A DNA stretch of 64,000 nt from Flavobacterium potami. GTDB lineage: Bacteria; Bacteroidota; Bacteroidia; Flavobacteriales; Flavobacteriaceae. Each line of letters starts with the position of its first letter. The first letter of the stretch is position 1. Shown in pieces: positions 55,637 to 64,000 of this stretch. The notes beneath the pieces were generated by a model. It was not told the origin of the DNA, did not search any database, and was given only the letters and a program-made list of their open reading frames with translations. Location: the NCBI RefSeq assembly GCF_020026915.1, contig NZ_JAINUY010000004.1, positions 496,001 through 560,000 on the forward strand, written 5' to 3'. The translations under genes and the position numbers were made by a program.

Positions 55637-55718
55637 GGAAACTTTTTTGGTATTCTTAGTTTCCTGTTTATATTTGCACCGTTAAATGGAAACTAAGAAC
55701 ACTGTAAAAGTTTCCATT
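55637..55718 (+). promoter_or_regulatory. YceI promoter with two TetR-type inverted repeats
   Basis: TTG (55647-55649), a 19-base spacer and TATATTTG (55669-55676) form a strong promoter. The first operator, GGAAACT-N14-AGTTTCC (55637-55643 and 55658-55664), covers the promoter from before the upstream element to the spacer. The second, with 10-bp arms AATGGAAACT and AGTTTCCATT (55685-55694, 55709-55718) and the same 14-base spacer, lies just past the start site. Both match the site in front of the adjacent TetR gene. Confidence 0.75.
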
Positions 55719-55760
55719 TTAGATTTGAGTAAATTATAAACTCATTAAAATCAGTTACTT

Positions 55761-56282
55761 ATGAAAACAACATGGACTTTAGATTCTACACAATCAGATG
55801 TTTTAATTAAAATGAGACATTCGATAATTGCTTATTTAGGAGGTACAACAAATAAATTTGGCGGTTATGTAAATATTGAAGACAATGAAATTGAAGATGC
55901 ATCGGTAGAATTTTCATTTGACATCAATAATAAAAATGAGAGCTTTCAATCAATCGATACTAATCTTCAACTTCAGGATTTCTTTGATGTAGATGAGCAT
56001 CCAATCATCAGTTTTAAGTCGACTTCATTTCAGAAAGTAAATAAGAACATCAATTTCTTTAAAGGAGATTTAACCATAAAAGATGTGACTAGAGTTGTAG
56101 AGCTTGATGCTGAATTTCTAGGTGTTAATAATTATAATGGAGAGCAAAAAGTTGCTTTTGAAATTAAAGGCGATATCAAACGTCAGGACTTTGGTTTGGA
56201 TTATAATTCTTTTCAACACAATGGAGGTTTGGCGCTAGGAAAAGATATTAAGCTAATTGCTAATTTGGAATTCAGTATATAA
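55761..56282 (+). CDS. YceI family protein, cytoplasmic form
   Basis: A 173-residue lipocalin-like protein matching YceI over its full length (TWTLDSTQSDVLIKMRHSI, DFFDVDEHPIISFKSTSFQ, GDLTIKDVTRVVELDAEF, IKRQDFGLDYN). YceI proteins bind isoprenoids in a hydrophobic barrel and are usually exported. This one has no signal peptide. It lies under two inverted repeats that match the site before the next gene, a TetR regulator, and near a polyprenyl synthase gene transcribed away from it. Confidence 0.93.
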   Translation: MKTTWTLDSTQSDVLIKMRHSIIAYLGGTTNKFGGYVNIEDNEIEDASVEFSFDINNKNESFQSIDTNLQLQDFFDVDEHPIISFKSTSFQKVNKNINFFKGDLTIKDVTRVVELDAEFLGVNNYNGEQKVAFEIKGDIKRQDFGLDYNSFQHNGGLALGKDIKLIANLEFSI

Positions 56283-56328
56283 TTCTTAGTAAATCAATAA
56301 GTTAATGTAAAATTTTTACAAATTAATT

Positions 56329-56369
56329 GGAAACTATTTTTTTTGATTTGAGTTTCCGAGGTATATTTG
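56329..56369 (+). promoter_or_regulatory. TetR-gene promoter with autoregulatory inverted repeat
   Basis: GGAAACT (56329-56335), a 15-base spacer and AGTTTCC (56351-56357) repeat the motif seen before the YceI gene. TATATTTG (56362-56369) follows directly, with TTG at 56343-56345 giving a 16-base spacing. Binding here would block the promoter. Confidence 0.7.
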
Positions 56370-56392
56370 TAATACAATTTGGAGAATTTAAA

Positions 56393-56992
56393 ATGAAAGA
56401 GAAAATAATTTCGAAAGCAAGCGAGTTGTTTTTAAAGCTTGGTTTTAAGAGCGTTACAATGGATGACATTGCAAGCGAAATGTGTATTTCTAAAAAAACG
56501 ATTTACAAATATTTCTGCAATAAGGAAGTTTTGATTGAAGAAAGTACTTCAATGGTTCATAGTCAGGTTCACGAAATTATGGATACCATTATTGCAAAAA
56601 ATTATAATGCTATTCATGAGAATTTTGAAATTAGAGAAATGTTTCGAGACATGTTTAAAAACAATATTGATACTTCTCCAATTTATCAGCTCAAAAAACA
56701 TTATCCTGAGATTTACCAAAACATCCTCTCGTTTGAGATTGAACAATGCACGCAATGTTTTAGAGATAATATCGAAAAAGGAATTCAAGAAGGGCTTTAC
56801 AGAAGTGATTTGAATGTAGAGGTTTATGTGAAATTTTATTACACACTGGTTTTCCATATCAATGAAAATACTGTTTCGGAAAGTGAAGCACAAAGAATAG
56901 AATTAGAAGCATTAGAATATCATACTCGAGCAATGGCAACTGCAAAAGGAGTAGAAGAATTGGAAAAGCAACTTAAAAGAATAATCAACTAA
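56393..56992 (+). CDS. TetR/AcrR family transcriptional regulator
   Basis: A 199-residue regulator from the ATG at 56393, preceded by GGAG; an earlier ATG at 56327 lies upstream of the promoter and is rejected. The N-terminal helix-turn-helix is SVTMDDIASEMCISKKTIYKYFCNKE, here spanning about residues 21-47. The ligand domain follows. It probably represses the YceI gene and itself through GGAAACT inverted repeats. The efflux genes directly downstream may be in the same transcript. Confidence 0.93.
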   Translation: MKEKIISKASELFLKLGFKSVTMDDIASEMCISKKTIYKYFCNKEVLIEESTSMVHSQVHEIMDTIIAKNYNAIHENFEIREMFRDMFKNNIDTSPIYQLKKHYPEIYQNILSFEIEQCTQCFRDNIEKGIQEGLYRSDLNVEVYVKFYYTLVFHINENTVSESEAQRIELEALEYHTRAMATAKGVEELEKQLKRIIN

Positions 56993-57010
56993 TCATCATT
57001 CCAAAATTAA

Positions 57011-57049
57011 TCGTCATTTTTCTAAGAGAGCGGGAAAGATAAATGACGA
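57011..57049 (+). promoter_or_regulatory. Hairpin between tetR and the tolC-like gene
   Basis: TCGTCATTT and AAATGACGA (57011-57019, 57041-57049) are exact complements with a 21-base loop. No T-run follows, so it is not a standard terminator. It may process the mRNA or mark a protein-binding site. Confidence 0.35.
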
Positions 57050-57086
57050 GACTATCTCAAAATTTAAAAATAAATATTAACTACTT

Positions 57087-58418
57087 ATGAAAAGAATCTT
57101 TCTTATATTTTTGTGTACAATAGGCTTCTCTGCCGGCGCACAAACGACTTTAACCTTGAAGGACGCGGTAAATTATGCGCTTCAAAATAAAGCCGATGCA
57201 AAAAAAGCAAAGCTTGAGGTTGAAAACAGCGAGTATAAAATTCAGGAAATACGTTCCAGAGCTTTGCCTCAAATTAGTGCAAACGGTAATTTGACACATA
57301 ATCCAATTATTCAGACTACTGTTATTGATGGTGCAGGTTTTGGACAGCCGGGAACTACGATTCAGGCTGCATTTGGTCAAAAATGGACATCAACTGCTGG
57401 ACTTTCTTTAACTCAAGCAATCTTTGATCAATCTGTTTTTACAGGATTAAAAGCAGCGAAATCTACACGTGAGTTTTATCAAATAAACGATCAGTTAACA
57501 GAAGAACAGGTTATTGAGAGAGTGGCAAATAACTATTATTCAGTTTATGTACAACAAGAAAGATTGACTCTGTTGGACAGTAATTATGTTAATACGACAA
57601 AAGTTCGTGATATTGTACAAGGACAATTTGATAATGGTCTTGCTAAAAAAATTGATTTAGACCGTATCATTGTAAAAATGTCTAATATCGATACAGAGCG
57701 TCAGCAGATTAAAAATCAGATTACTTTACAGGAAAATGCATTGAAATTCTACATGGGTATGCCAATTGAAACCCAAATCATACTTCCTAAAGAAGAATTT
57801 GAAGTAGTTCCTGCAGCTTTAACACAGGAGCCTAATATTGAAAACAGAACAGAATATCTGCTTTTGAAAAAACAAGAAGAGCTATTGGTGTTCAATAAAA
57901 AAGCAATGCAAGCAGGATATTATCCAACGCTTTCTTTATCTGCAGGTTACAACTATATTGGTCAGGGACCTGAATTTCCTTGGTTTGCAAAACCAGAAAG
58001 AGGAGTGTACTGGTCAGATTTCTCTGCAATCGCTTTAAACTTACATGTGCCAATCTTTACAGGTTTCGGAACGCGTGCTAAAGTAAGACAAGCAGATGTT
58101 GAAATTAGATCGCTTCAGGAAGATATCAAAGACACTAAACTTTCTCTTGACTTAGATTACAGAAATGCCATTACTCAGATTAATAATAATTTGGTGACAA
58201 TCGAAAATCAAAAAGAAAATATGCGTTTGGCCACTGAAATTCTTAGTAATACCAAAAACAATTACCTTCAGGGATTAGCATCTTTAACCGATTTGTTAGA
58301 CGCAGAAAATGCCTCTCTTGAAGCTCAAAATAACTATACCAGAGCGGTTTTAAATTATAAAATTGCCGAAATATCTCTAATCAAATCAAAAGGCGAACTA
58401 AAAACTCTTACTAAATAA
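57087..58418 (+). CDS. TolC-family outer membrane efflux protein
   Basis: A 443-residue protein with a signal peptide (KRIFLIFLCTIGFSAGAQ) and the repeated helical/beta architecture of TolC: LTLKDAVNYALQNKADAKKAKLEVENSEYKIQEIRS in two turns and SLIKSKGELKTL at the end. It forms the outer-membrane duct of the tripartite pump encoded by the next two genes. The gap to the HlyD gene is 12 bases. Confidence 0.94.
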   Translation: MKRIFLIFLCTIGFSAGAQTTLTLKDAVNYALQNKADAKKAKLEVENSEYKIQEIRSRALPQISANGNLTHNPIIQTTVIDGAGFGQPGTTIQAAFGQKWTSTAGLSLTQAIFDQSVFTGLKAAKSTREFYQINDQLTEEQVIERVANNYYSVYVQQERLTLLDSNYVNTTKVRDIVQGQFDNGLAKKIDLDRIIVKMSNIDTERQQIKNQITLQENALKFYMGMPIETQIILPKEEFEVVPAALTQEPNIENRTEYLLLKKQEELLVFNKKAMQAGYYPTLSLSAGYNYIGQGPEFPWFAKPERGVYWSDFSAIALNLHVPIFTGFGTRAKVRQADVEIRSLQEDIKDTKLSLDLDYRNAITQINNNLVTIENQKENMRLATEILSNTKNNYLQGLASLTDLLDAENASLEAQNNYTRAVLNYKIAEISLIKSKGELKTLTK

Positions 58419-58430
58419 CAAATTATTACA

Positions 58431-59498
58431 ATGAAGAAAATAATTATCACAATCGTAATCATAGTCGTGGCGCTTGTCGGGATTAACTACATTTTAAATA
58501 AAAATAAGGCGGAAAACGAAGGTAAAACTGCAGTTGTAGCAGAGAAAAATGCAGCAGTTTCGGTAAAAGTGGCAACAGTAAAAACAGAAGATGTTAATCT
58601 TGGTTTTACTGCAAACGGAAACTTTGCGCCAATTCAGGAATTGACTTTTTCTGCTGAAAAATCTGGAAAAGTAATCAACGTTTTAGTTAAAGAAGGTGAC
58701 TACGTAAGAGTAGGACAGACGCTTTTAACAGTAAGAGGTGATGTGATCAATGTAAATGCGCAACAAGCTCAGGCAGTTTATCAGAATGCAAAAGCTGATT
58801 ATGCGAGATACGAAAATGCATTTAAAACTGGTGGTGTAACAAGACAACAATTAGATCAGGCAAAATTGGCTATGACAAATGCGCAATCTAATTTGACACA
58901 AGCTAACATTAACGTTGGAGATACGAAGGTAAAAGCACCAATTAACGGATATATCAACAAAAAATACATTGAGCCGGGATCTATTTTAGCAGGAATGCCT
59001 GCAACAGCTTTATTTGATATCGTAAATGTTTCTAAACTAAAATTAACAGTTACAGTAAACGAAACTCAAGTAGCAAGTTTAAAATTAGGAAACACAGTAA
59101 ACATTACAGCAAGTGTTTATCCTGATAAATCTTTTTCTGGTAAAATTACTTTCATCGCTGCAAAAGCAGATGCATCATTAAATTTCCCTGTTGAAATCGA
59201 GATTACAAATAATGCAAACAATGATTTGAAAGCAGGTATGTACGGAACAGCTAATTTTGGTTCGAACAACCAAAAACAAAACTTAAAAGTAGTTCCTAGA
59301 AATGCATTTGTTGGAAGTGTGAGCAGCAACGAAATCTTTGTTGTAGAAAACAACGTTGCAAAATTGAAAAAAGTTGTAGCTGGAAGAATCTTAGGAGATA
59401 AAGTTGAAATCATTAATGGTTTGAATGACGGAGAAACAGTAATTGTGACAGGTCAAATCAACTTACAAGACGGAAATAAAGTAGAAATTATTAAATAA
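58431..59498 (+). CDS. HlyD/MFP-family efflux periplasmic adaptor
   Basis: A 355-residue membrane-fusion protein with an N-terminal anchor helix (KIIITIVIIVVALVGINYIL). The lipoyl-like halves are split by a helical hairpin of about 60 residues (AQAVYQNAKADYARYENAFK through QSNLTQANINVGDTKVKAPINGYI). It connects the RND pump to TolC. A repeat-rich 92-base spacer follows. Confidence 0.94.
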   Translation: MKKIIITIVIIVVALVGINYILNKNKAENEGKTAVVAEKNAAVSVKVATVKTEDVNLGFTANGNFAPIQELTFSAEKSGKVINVLVKEGDYVRVGQTLLTVRGDVINVNAQQAQAVYQNAKADYARYENAFKTGGVTRQQLDQAKLAMTNAQSNLTQANINVGDTKVKAPINGYINKKYIEPGSILAGMPATALFDIVNVSKLKLTVTVNETQVASLKLGNTVNITASVYPDKSFSGKITFIAAKADASLNFPVEIEITNNANNDLKAGMYGTANFGSNNQKQNLKVVPRNAFVGSVSSNEIFVVENNVAKLKKVVAGRILGDKVEIINGLNDGETVIVTGQINLQDGNKVEIIK

Positions 59499-59506
59499 TT
59501 GTATCG

Positions 59507-59583
59507 CTTTAAGTCGTAAGCAATCAGCTTTAAGCCTTTCAAAAAAGCCTAAAGCCTACAGCGTATAGCCTATAGCCTAAAAC
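59507..59583. repeat. AAGCCTAAAGCCT-word repeat between HlyD and RND genes
   Basis: The spacer consists of CTTTAAGCCTTT, AAGCCTAAAGCCTACAGC and ATAGCCTATAGCCTAAAA words in both orientations. It lies inside the efflux operon and would be transcribed. Confidence 0.6.
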
Positions 59584-59590
59584 AAAATAT

Positions 59591-62500
59591 ATGAAATTAG
59601 CCGAAATATCCATAAAACGTCCGTCGTTGGTAATTGTATTGTTTACAATTCTGACTCTTGGTGGATTGTTCAGTTACAGCCAGTTGGGCTACGAGCTGAT
59701 CCCAAAATTTGAAACCAACGTAATTACGGTTTCAACAGTTTATCCTGGAGCTTCTCCAAGTGAGGTTGAAAATACTGTAACCAAGAAAATCGAGGATGCG
59801 ATTGCCTCTCTGGAAAATATCAAGAAAATCGACTCAAAATCTTATGAGTCTCTTTCTGTAGTATCGATTACATTACTTTCTACTGCCAATGTAGATATTT
59901 CTATGAACGATGCACAGCGTAAAATTAATGCGATTTTGAGTGATCTTCCAGACGATGCAGATCCGCCATCATTAACAAAATTCTCTTTGAGTGATTTACC
60001 AATTATGACGCTTGGTGCGAATGGTAAAATGGACGAAGCCGCTTTCTACGATTTGATCGATAAAAAGATTGCTCCAGTTTTATCTCGTGTACAAGGGGTT
60101 GCTCAGGTAAATATTATTGGTGGACAAGAACGTGAAATTCAAGTAAACCTTGATGCAGTAAAAATGCAAGGTTACGGACTTTCGGTTCCTCAAGTACAGC
60201 AGACTATTTTAACTTCGAATCTGGATTTCCCAACAGGTAACATCCAAACTCGTAACCAAAAAATCTTAATCCGTTTAGCGGGTAAATATAAAAATGTTGA
60301 AGAACTAAGAAACTTAGTGGTTTCTTCTCAAAACGGGATTCAAGTTCGTTTAGGAGAAATTGCAGACGTTCAAGATACACAAAAAATCGCGGAGAAAATT
60401 GCGCGTGTAGATCAAAAAAGTGCCATTGTACTTCAAATTGTAAAACAATCAGATGCAAATGCCGTAGCGGTAAGTGAGCAGTTGATTAAAACAATTGGAA
60501 CTTTAGAGAACGATTACAAATCGGCTCAATTGAAATTAGAAGTGGCAAAAGACAGTACAGTCTTTACTCTTGAAGCAGCAGATTCTGTTGTACATGACTT
60601 ATTAATTGCGGTTATTCTGGTAGCTTTCGTAATGTTGTTCTTCTTGCACAGTATTAGAAACTCGTTGATCGTAATGGTATCTATTCCAGCATCTTTGATT
60701 GCTACATTTATCGGAATCTATTTATTAGGTTATACACTTAACTTAATGTCTTTACTTGGTTTATCTCTTGTTGTTGGTATTCTTGTGGATGACGCGATTG
60801 TGGTATTAGAGAATATCTACAGGCACATGGAGATGGGTAAAAGCCGAATTCGTGCAGCATACGATGGTACTGCCGAAATTGGTGGAACTGTAACTTCGAT
60901 TACATTGGTAATTGTGGTGGTGTTCTTGCCAATTGCAATGAGTACGGGATTGGTATCTAACATTATTACACAATTCTGTGTTACAGTAATTATATCAACA
61001 ATGTTCTCTTTATTGGCTTCGTTTACGATCATTCCATGGTTATCTTCACGTTTCGGAAAATTAGAGCATATTGAAGGTAAAAATCTTTTTGGAAAAGTTA
61101 TCCTAGGGTTTGAAAGTTACTTAACTCGTTTTACGAACTGGGTTTCTAACTTGCTTAACTGGTGTTTAGATCATTATATCAAAACAATCGGAATTGTATT
61201 AGTATTATTCTTTGGTTCAATCTTCTGGTTAATGGGAGGTGGATACATTGGAGGAGAATTCTTTGCATCATCTGATAGTGGTGAGTTTTTAGTACAAATT
61301 GAGATGCCAAAAGATGCTTCTTTGGAGCAGACTAACTTTATGACACAAAAAGCAGAAGCTTTCTTAAAAGGAGAGAAATATGTTTTCAGTCAAATTACAA
61401 CGGTAGGACAAACCAGTGAAGGTTTAGGAGCTGCTCAAGCAACGGCTTACAAAGCTGAGATCGACGTTAAAATGATCGAGCAAAAAGACCGTACAGATGA
61501 TGCCAACGTTTACGCTGCTAAAACAAAACGTAAACTGGAGAAAATATTAGTTGGAGCAAAAGTTAAAACAGTTCCTGTAGGTATTTTAGGTACTGCAGAA
61601 GATGCAACTTTAGGTTTGATCGTAACAGGTCCGAACGTAGAAAGCGCTATGAAATTTGCAAAAATGGCAGAAGCTGAATTGCGTACTATTCCTGGAACAA
61701 CTGAGATTAAATTAACAGTTGAAGACGGAAATCCAGAGATCAACGTTCAGGTAGACAGAGATAAAATGGCAGCATTAGGATTAACACTTCAAACGGTTGG
61801 TTTAACAATGCAAACCGCTTATAGTGGTAATACTGACGGTAAATTTAGAGCTGGTGAATACGAATATGATATTAACATCAAATACAACGAATTTGATAGA
61901 AAAAACATCACAGACGTAAGTAACTTGATTTTCATAAACAATGCAGGTCAGCAAATTAAACTGAACCAATTTGCTACCATTACCGAAGGTTCTGGGCCAA
62001 GTAAATTAGAGCGTAGAGATAAAACAGCTTCTGTAACCGTACAAGGTCAGAACGTTGGGGTTCCAGCAGGAACAATCGTTACGCAATGGCAAGAAAAACT
62101 AGATAAATTGCAAAAACCAACTGGAGTTAATTACATCTGGGGTGGAGATCAAGAAAACCAATCAGAAGGTTTTGGTACTTTAGGAATTGCATTATTAGCG
62201 GCTATTATCTTGGTTTACCTTGTAATGGTTGGTTTGTATGACAGTTTTGTTCACCCGTTTGTTGTATTGTTCGCTATTCCGCTTTCGTTTATTGGAGTTT
62301 TATTTGCTCTGGCATTAACAAACAACACATTGAATATCTTTACCATTTTAGGGGTCATCATGTTGATTGGTCTGGTGTGTAAGAATGCGATCATGCTTGT
62401 CGATTATACCAATCAGCGTAGAGCTGCTGGAGAATCTATTAGACAAGCGTTAATCCAGGCAAACCACGCACGTTTACGTCCGATCTTGATGACAACAATT

Positions 62501-62767
62501 GCGATGGTATTCGGTATGTTCCCAATTGCATTAGCATCTGGAGCAGGAGCTGAATGGAAAAACGGATTGGCTTGGGTAATTATTGGAGGTTTGATTTCAT
62601 CATTATTCCTTACTTTGATTGTGGTACCGGTTATCTATGATATTATGGAGAAAATCATTAGAAAATTCTCTAAAGGAGAAAAAATCGATTACGAAGCTGA
62701 AATGGTTGCCGATTACGAGCATACAGAATTAAGCGAAGACGGTTTTAATCCAAAACATACTCATTAA
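59591..62767 (+). CDS. RND efflux transporter, HAE1-like permease
   Basis: A 1058-residue inner-membrane proton-driven pump with twelve helices and two large periplasmic loops. The start KLAEISIKRPSLVIVLFTILTLGGLFSY, cut here by the loop, is typical. The proton-relay aspartates Asp400 and Asp401 lie in GILVDDAIVVLENIYRHME on helix 4, and the matching helix 10 run is GLVCKNAIMLVDYTNQRR. Substrate is unknown; drugs, detergents or envelope compounds are likely from family. It completes a TolC/HlyD/RND operon downstream of the TetR gene. Confidence 0.95.
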   Translation: MKLAEISIKRPSLVIVLFTILTLGGLFSYSQLGYELIPKFETNVITVSTVYPGASPSEVENTVTKKIEDAIASLENIKKIDSKSYESLSVVSITLLSTANVDISMNDAQRKINAILSDLPDDADPPSLTKFSLSDLPIMTLGANGKMDEAAFYDLIDKKIAPVLSRVQGVAQVNIIGGQEREIQVNLDAVKMQGYGLSVPQVQQTILTSNLDFPTGNIQTRNQKILIRLAGKYKNVEELRNLVVSSQNGIQVRLGEIADVQDTQKIAEKIARVDQKSAIVLQIVKQSDANAVAVSEQLIKTIGTLENDYKSAQLKLEVAKDSTVFTLEAADSVVHDLLIAVILVAFVMLFFLHSIRNSLIVMVSIPASLIATFIGIYLLGYTLNLMSLLGLSLVVGILVDDAIVVLENIYRHMEMGKSRIRAAYDGTAEIGGTVTSITLVIVVVFLPIAMSTGLVSNIITQFCVTVIISTMFSLLASFTIIPWLSSRFGKLEHIEGKNLFGKVILGFESYLTRFTNWVSNLLNWCLDHYIKTIGIVLVLFFGSIFWLMGGGYIGGEFFASSDSGEFLVQIEMPKDASLEQTNFMTQKAEAFLKGEKYVFSQITTVGQTSEGLGAAQATAYKAEIDVKMIEQKDRTDDANVYAAKTKRKLEKILVGAKVKTVPVGILGTAEDATLGLIVTGPNVESAMKFAKMAEAELRTIPGTTEIKLTVEDGNPEINVQVDRDKMAALGLTLQTVGLTMQTAYSGNTDGKFRAGEYEYDINIKYNEFDRKNITDVSNLIFINNAGQQIKLNQFATITEGSGPSKLERRDKTASVTVQGQNVGVPAGTIVTQWQEKLDKLQKPTGVNYIWGGDQENQSEGFGTLGIALLAAIILVYLVMVGLYDSFVHPFVVLFAIPLSFIGVLFALALTNNTLNIFTILGVIMLIGLVCKNAIMLVDYTNQRRAAGESIRQALIQANHARLRPILMTTIAMVFGMFPIALASGAGAEWKNGLAWVIIGGLISSLFLTLIVVPVIYDIMEKIIRKFSKGEKIDYEAEMVADYEHTELSEDGFNPKHTH

Positions 62768-62820
62768 TAGTTTTAATTTTTGATAGAAATTTCAAAGTCC
62801 GAATTGGAATTTCAAAACGA

Positions 62821-62857
62821 AAAATCCCAAGTTCCTTAAATGGAATTTGGGATTTTT
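62821..62857 (+). terminator. Terminator of the efflux operon
   Basis: AAAATCCCA pairs with TGGGATTTT, with an inner GTTCC/GGAAT stem and a T-run, 54 bases past the RND stop codon. Confidence 0.8.
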
Positions 62858-62877
62858 TTATTGATTTTTTTAAAATA

Positions 62878-62967
62878 TTTCACGCAGATTTAGCAGATTT
62901 AAGCAGATTGAATCAGATTATAAAATCTTTTTTTATCTGCTAGAATCTTTTTCAAATCTGCGTGAAA
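62878..62967. repeat. CGCAGATT-word palindromic repeat
   Basis: Arms TTTCACGCAGATTT (62878-62891) and AAATCTGCGTGAAA (62954-62967) are exact complements over 14 bases. The interior repeats AGCAGATT twice and ends with the complement TATCTGCT. From memory, the same words recur between genes in other Flavobacterium genomes. Confidence 0.8.
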
Positions 62968-63097
62968 AAATTAGAAGTAGTTTTATTTATTTATAAAGAA
63001 ACTATTAATTTCAAGAATTTTGAATTTGGAATTTTTTTATTGGAATTTAAATAAATATTAGCTTTTTCGTTTATTTGCATCTCCTTATAAAATTATT

Positions 63098-64000
63098 ATG
63101 CTACAAAAAGATAAATCTGCAGCGATTGGTTTTATTTTCATAACCATGTTAATTGATATTACAGGATGGGGAATTATCATTCCTGTGATTCCGAAATTAA
63201 TTGAAGAATTGATTCATGGAGATATCAGCGAAGCCGCAAAAATAGGAGGCTGGTTAACTTTCGCATATGCGATAACTCAATTTGTATTTGCTCCAGTTAT
63301 TGGAAATTTGAGCGATAAATTCGGAAGAAGACCCATTATCCTGATTTCCCTTTTCGGATTTTCATTAGATTATCTTCTATTGGCATTTTCACCAACAATC
63401 ATTTGGCTTTTCATCGGAAGAATTATTGCTGGAGTTACTGGCGCCAGTATAACAACAGCTTCAGCCTACATTGCAGATGTCAGCACGGCTGAAAACAGAG
63501 CAAAAAACTTTGGTTTAGTTGGAGCTGCTTTCGGATTAGGATTTATTATCGGACCTGTAATTGGAGGGCTTTTAGGACAATATGGTTCAAGAGTTCCTTT
63601 TTATGCGGCGGCGATTTTATGTATGGTAAACTTCCTTTACGGTTTTTTCATTCTCCCGGAATCTCTTAAAAAAGAAAACCGTAGACCTTTTGATTGGAAA
63701 CGTGCCAACCCGATTGGAGCTATTTTAGGTTTAAGAAAATACCCAACCTTAATTGGTTTAATCGCCGCAATATTTCTTTTGTATGTAGGTTCGCATGCTG
63801 TACAAAGTAACTGGAGTTTTTTCACCATTTATCAATTTAACTGGGACGAAAGAATGATTGGAATTTCATTAGGAATTATCGGTTTATTAGTGGGAGTTGT
63901 ACAAGGCGGATTAGTCCGTTATATCAATCCGAAAATAGGAAATGAAAAAAGTATTTACGTTGGTTTAGCTTTATACACAATCGGAATGTTGTTATTTGCT
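63098..64000 (+). CDS. TCR/Tet-type MFS drug transporter, 3' end cut by the window end
   Basis: An ATG at 63098 opens a frame of 301 codons running off the window. It encodes the first eight or so helices of a major-facilitator transporter. The motif-A signature [12 protein letters not shown] lies between helices 2 and 3, and [41 protein letters not shown] and [18 protein letters not shown] match the tetracycline/multidrug branch. Substrate cannot be assigned. It is separated from the RND operon by a terminator and a repeat, so it is likely a separate unit. Confidence 0.9.
   Translation, partial: MLQKDKSAAIGFIFITMLIDITGWGIIIPVIPKLIEELIHGDISEAAKIGGWLTFAYAITQFVFAPVIGNLSDKFGRRPIILISLFGFSLDYLLLAFSPTIIWLFIGRIIAGVTGASITTASAYIADVSTAENRAKNFGLVGAAFGLGFIIGPVIGGLLGQYGSRVPFYAAAILCMVNFLYGFFILPESLKKENRRPFDWKRANPIGAILGLRKYPTLIGLIAAIFLLYVGSHAVQSNWSFFTIYQFNWDERMIGISLGIIGLLVGVVQGGLVRYINPKIGNEKSIYVGLALYTIGMLLFA

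Larger units (their letters stand above)
62768..63097. other. Intergenic region between the RND and MFS genes
   Basis: A 330-base gap without a gene. It holds the RND terminator at 62821-62857, a word repeat of the CGCAGATT family at 62878-62967, and A/T-rich sequence leading to the MFS gene. Confidence 0.7.

Overview
The window reads as a chromosome segment of a Flavobacterium-like member of the Bacteroidota (Flavobacteriia). The supporting signs are low GC, SusC/SusD outer-membrane nutrient uptake genes, a type IX secretion sorting domain on a pectate lyase, a NuoG reduced to its iron-sulfur part, and promoters of the TTG-N18/20-TAnnTTTG type. About 50 protein genes are supported. I see no rRNA, tRNA, CRISPR array, transposase or phage gene.

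Layout. 1-11403 (minus strand): an alpha-glucan utilisation locus transcribed as ECF sigma factor, FecR anti-sigma, SusC with a signalling STN domain, SusD, a SusE-like lipoprotein, a GH13 amylase lipoprotein and a GH97 alpha-glucosidase cut by the window start. 11769-20115: a mixed block with an ACT-like protein, a YraN protein, an S66 LD-carboxypeptidase, an EEP-fold hydrolase, 3-hydroxyanthranilate dioxygenase, a convergent toxin-antitoxin pair, an MBL phosphodiesterase, a TIMP-like membrane protein and an ALDH7-type dehydrogenase. 20246-23066: a four-gene membrane cluster (LRR protein, GIDE/BAM-domain protein, LemA, small membrane protein). 23134-27228: a T9SS-exported pectate lyase with a candidate LacI-type operator, and a Bax-inhibitor-1 protein. 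27391-40767: the complete 14-gene complex I operon nuoA-N. 41011-44972: cold-shock protein, aspS, a TlpA-like thioredoxin and a MORN-like protein. 45023-48407: a DUF3325/DUF3649/PepSY/PepSY module resembling inner-membrane siderophore-iron reductases. 48641-53322: the 2-oxoglutarate dehydrogenase genes sucA and sucB, split by a small exported DUF2846-like gene. 53439-55494: an outer-membrane-like protein, an unknown gene and a polyprenyl synthetase. 55761-62767: a YceI protein, a TetR regulator and a TolC/HlyD/RND efflux operon. 63098 onward: an MFS drug transporter cut by the window end.

How genes work together. The first block is a self-regulated import and hydrolysis system: SusC would signal substrate through FecR to the ECF sigma factor, SusD/SusE bind glucan, and GH13/GH97 cut it. 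The nuo operon and sucAB are core respiration. The TetR gene probably controls itself and the YceI gene through three matching inverted repeats (GGAAACT-N14/15-AGTTTCC).

The most unusual signal is intergenic. At least eight families of palindromic or word-like repeats fill the spacers, some inside operons (nuoA/B, nuoD/E, nuoF/G, sucB/DUF2846, HlyD/RND). Several share exact 10-13-mers across distant loci. They do not look like ordinary terminators and no transposase accompanies them here.
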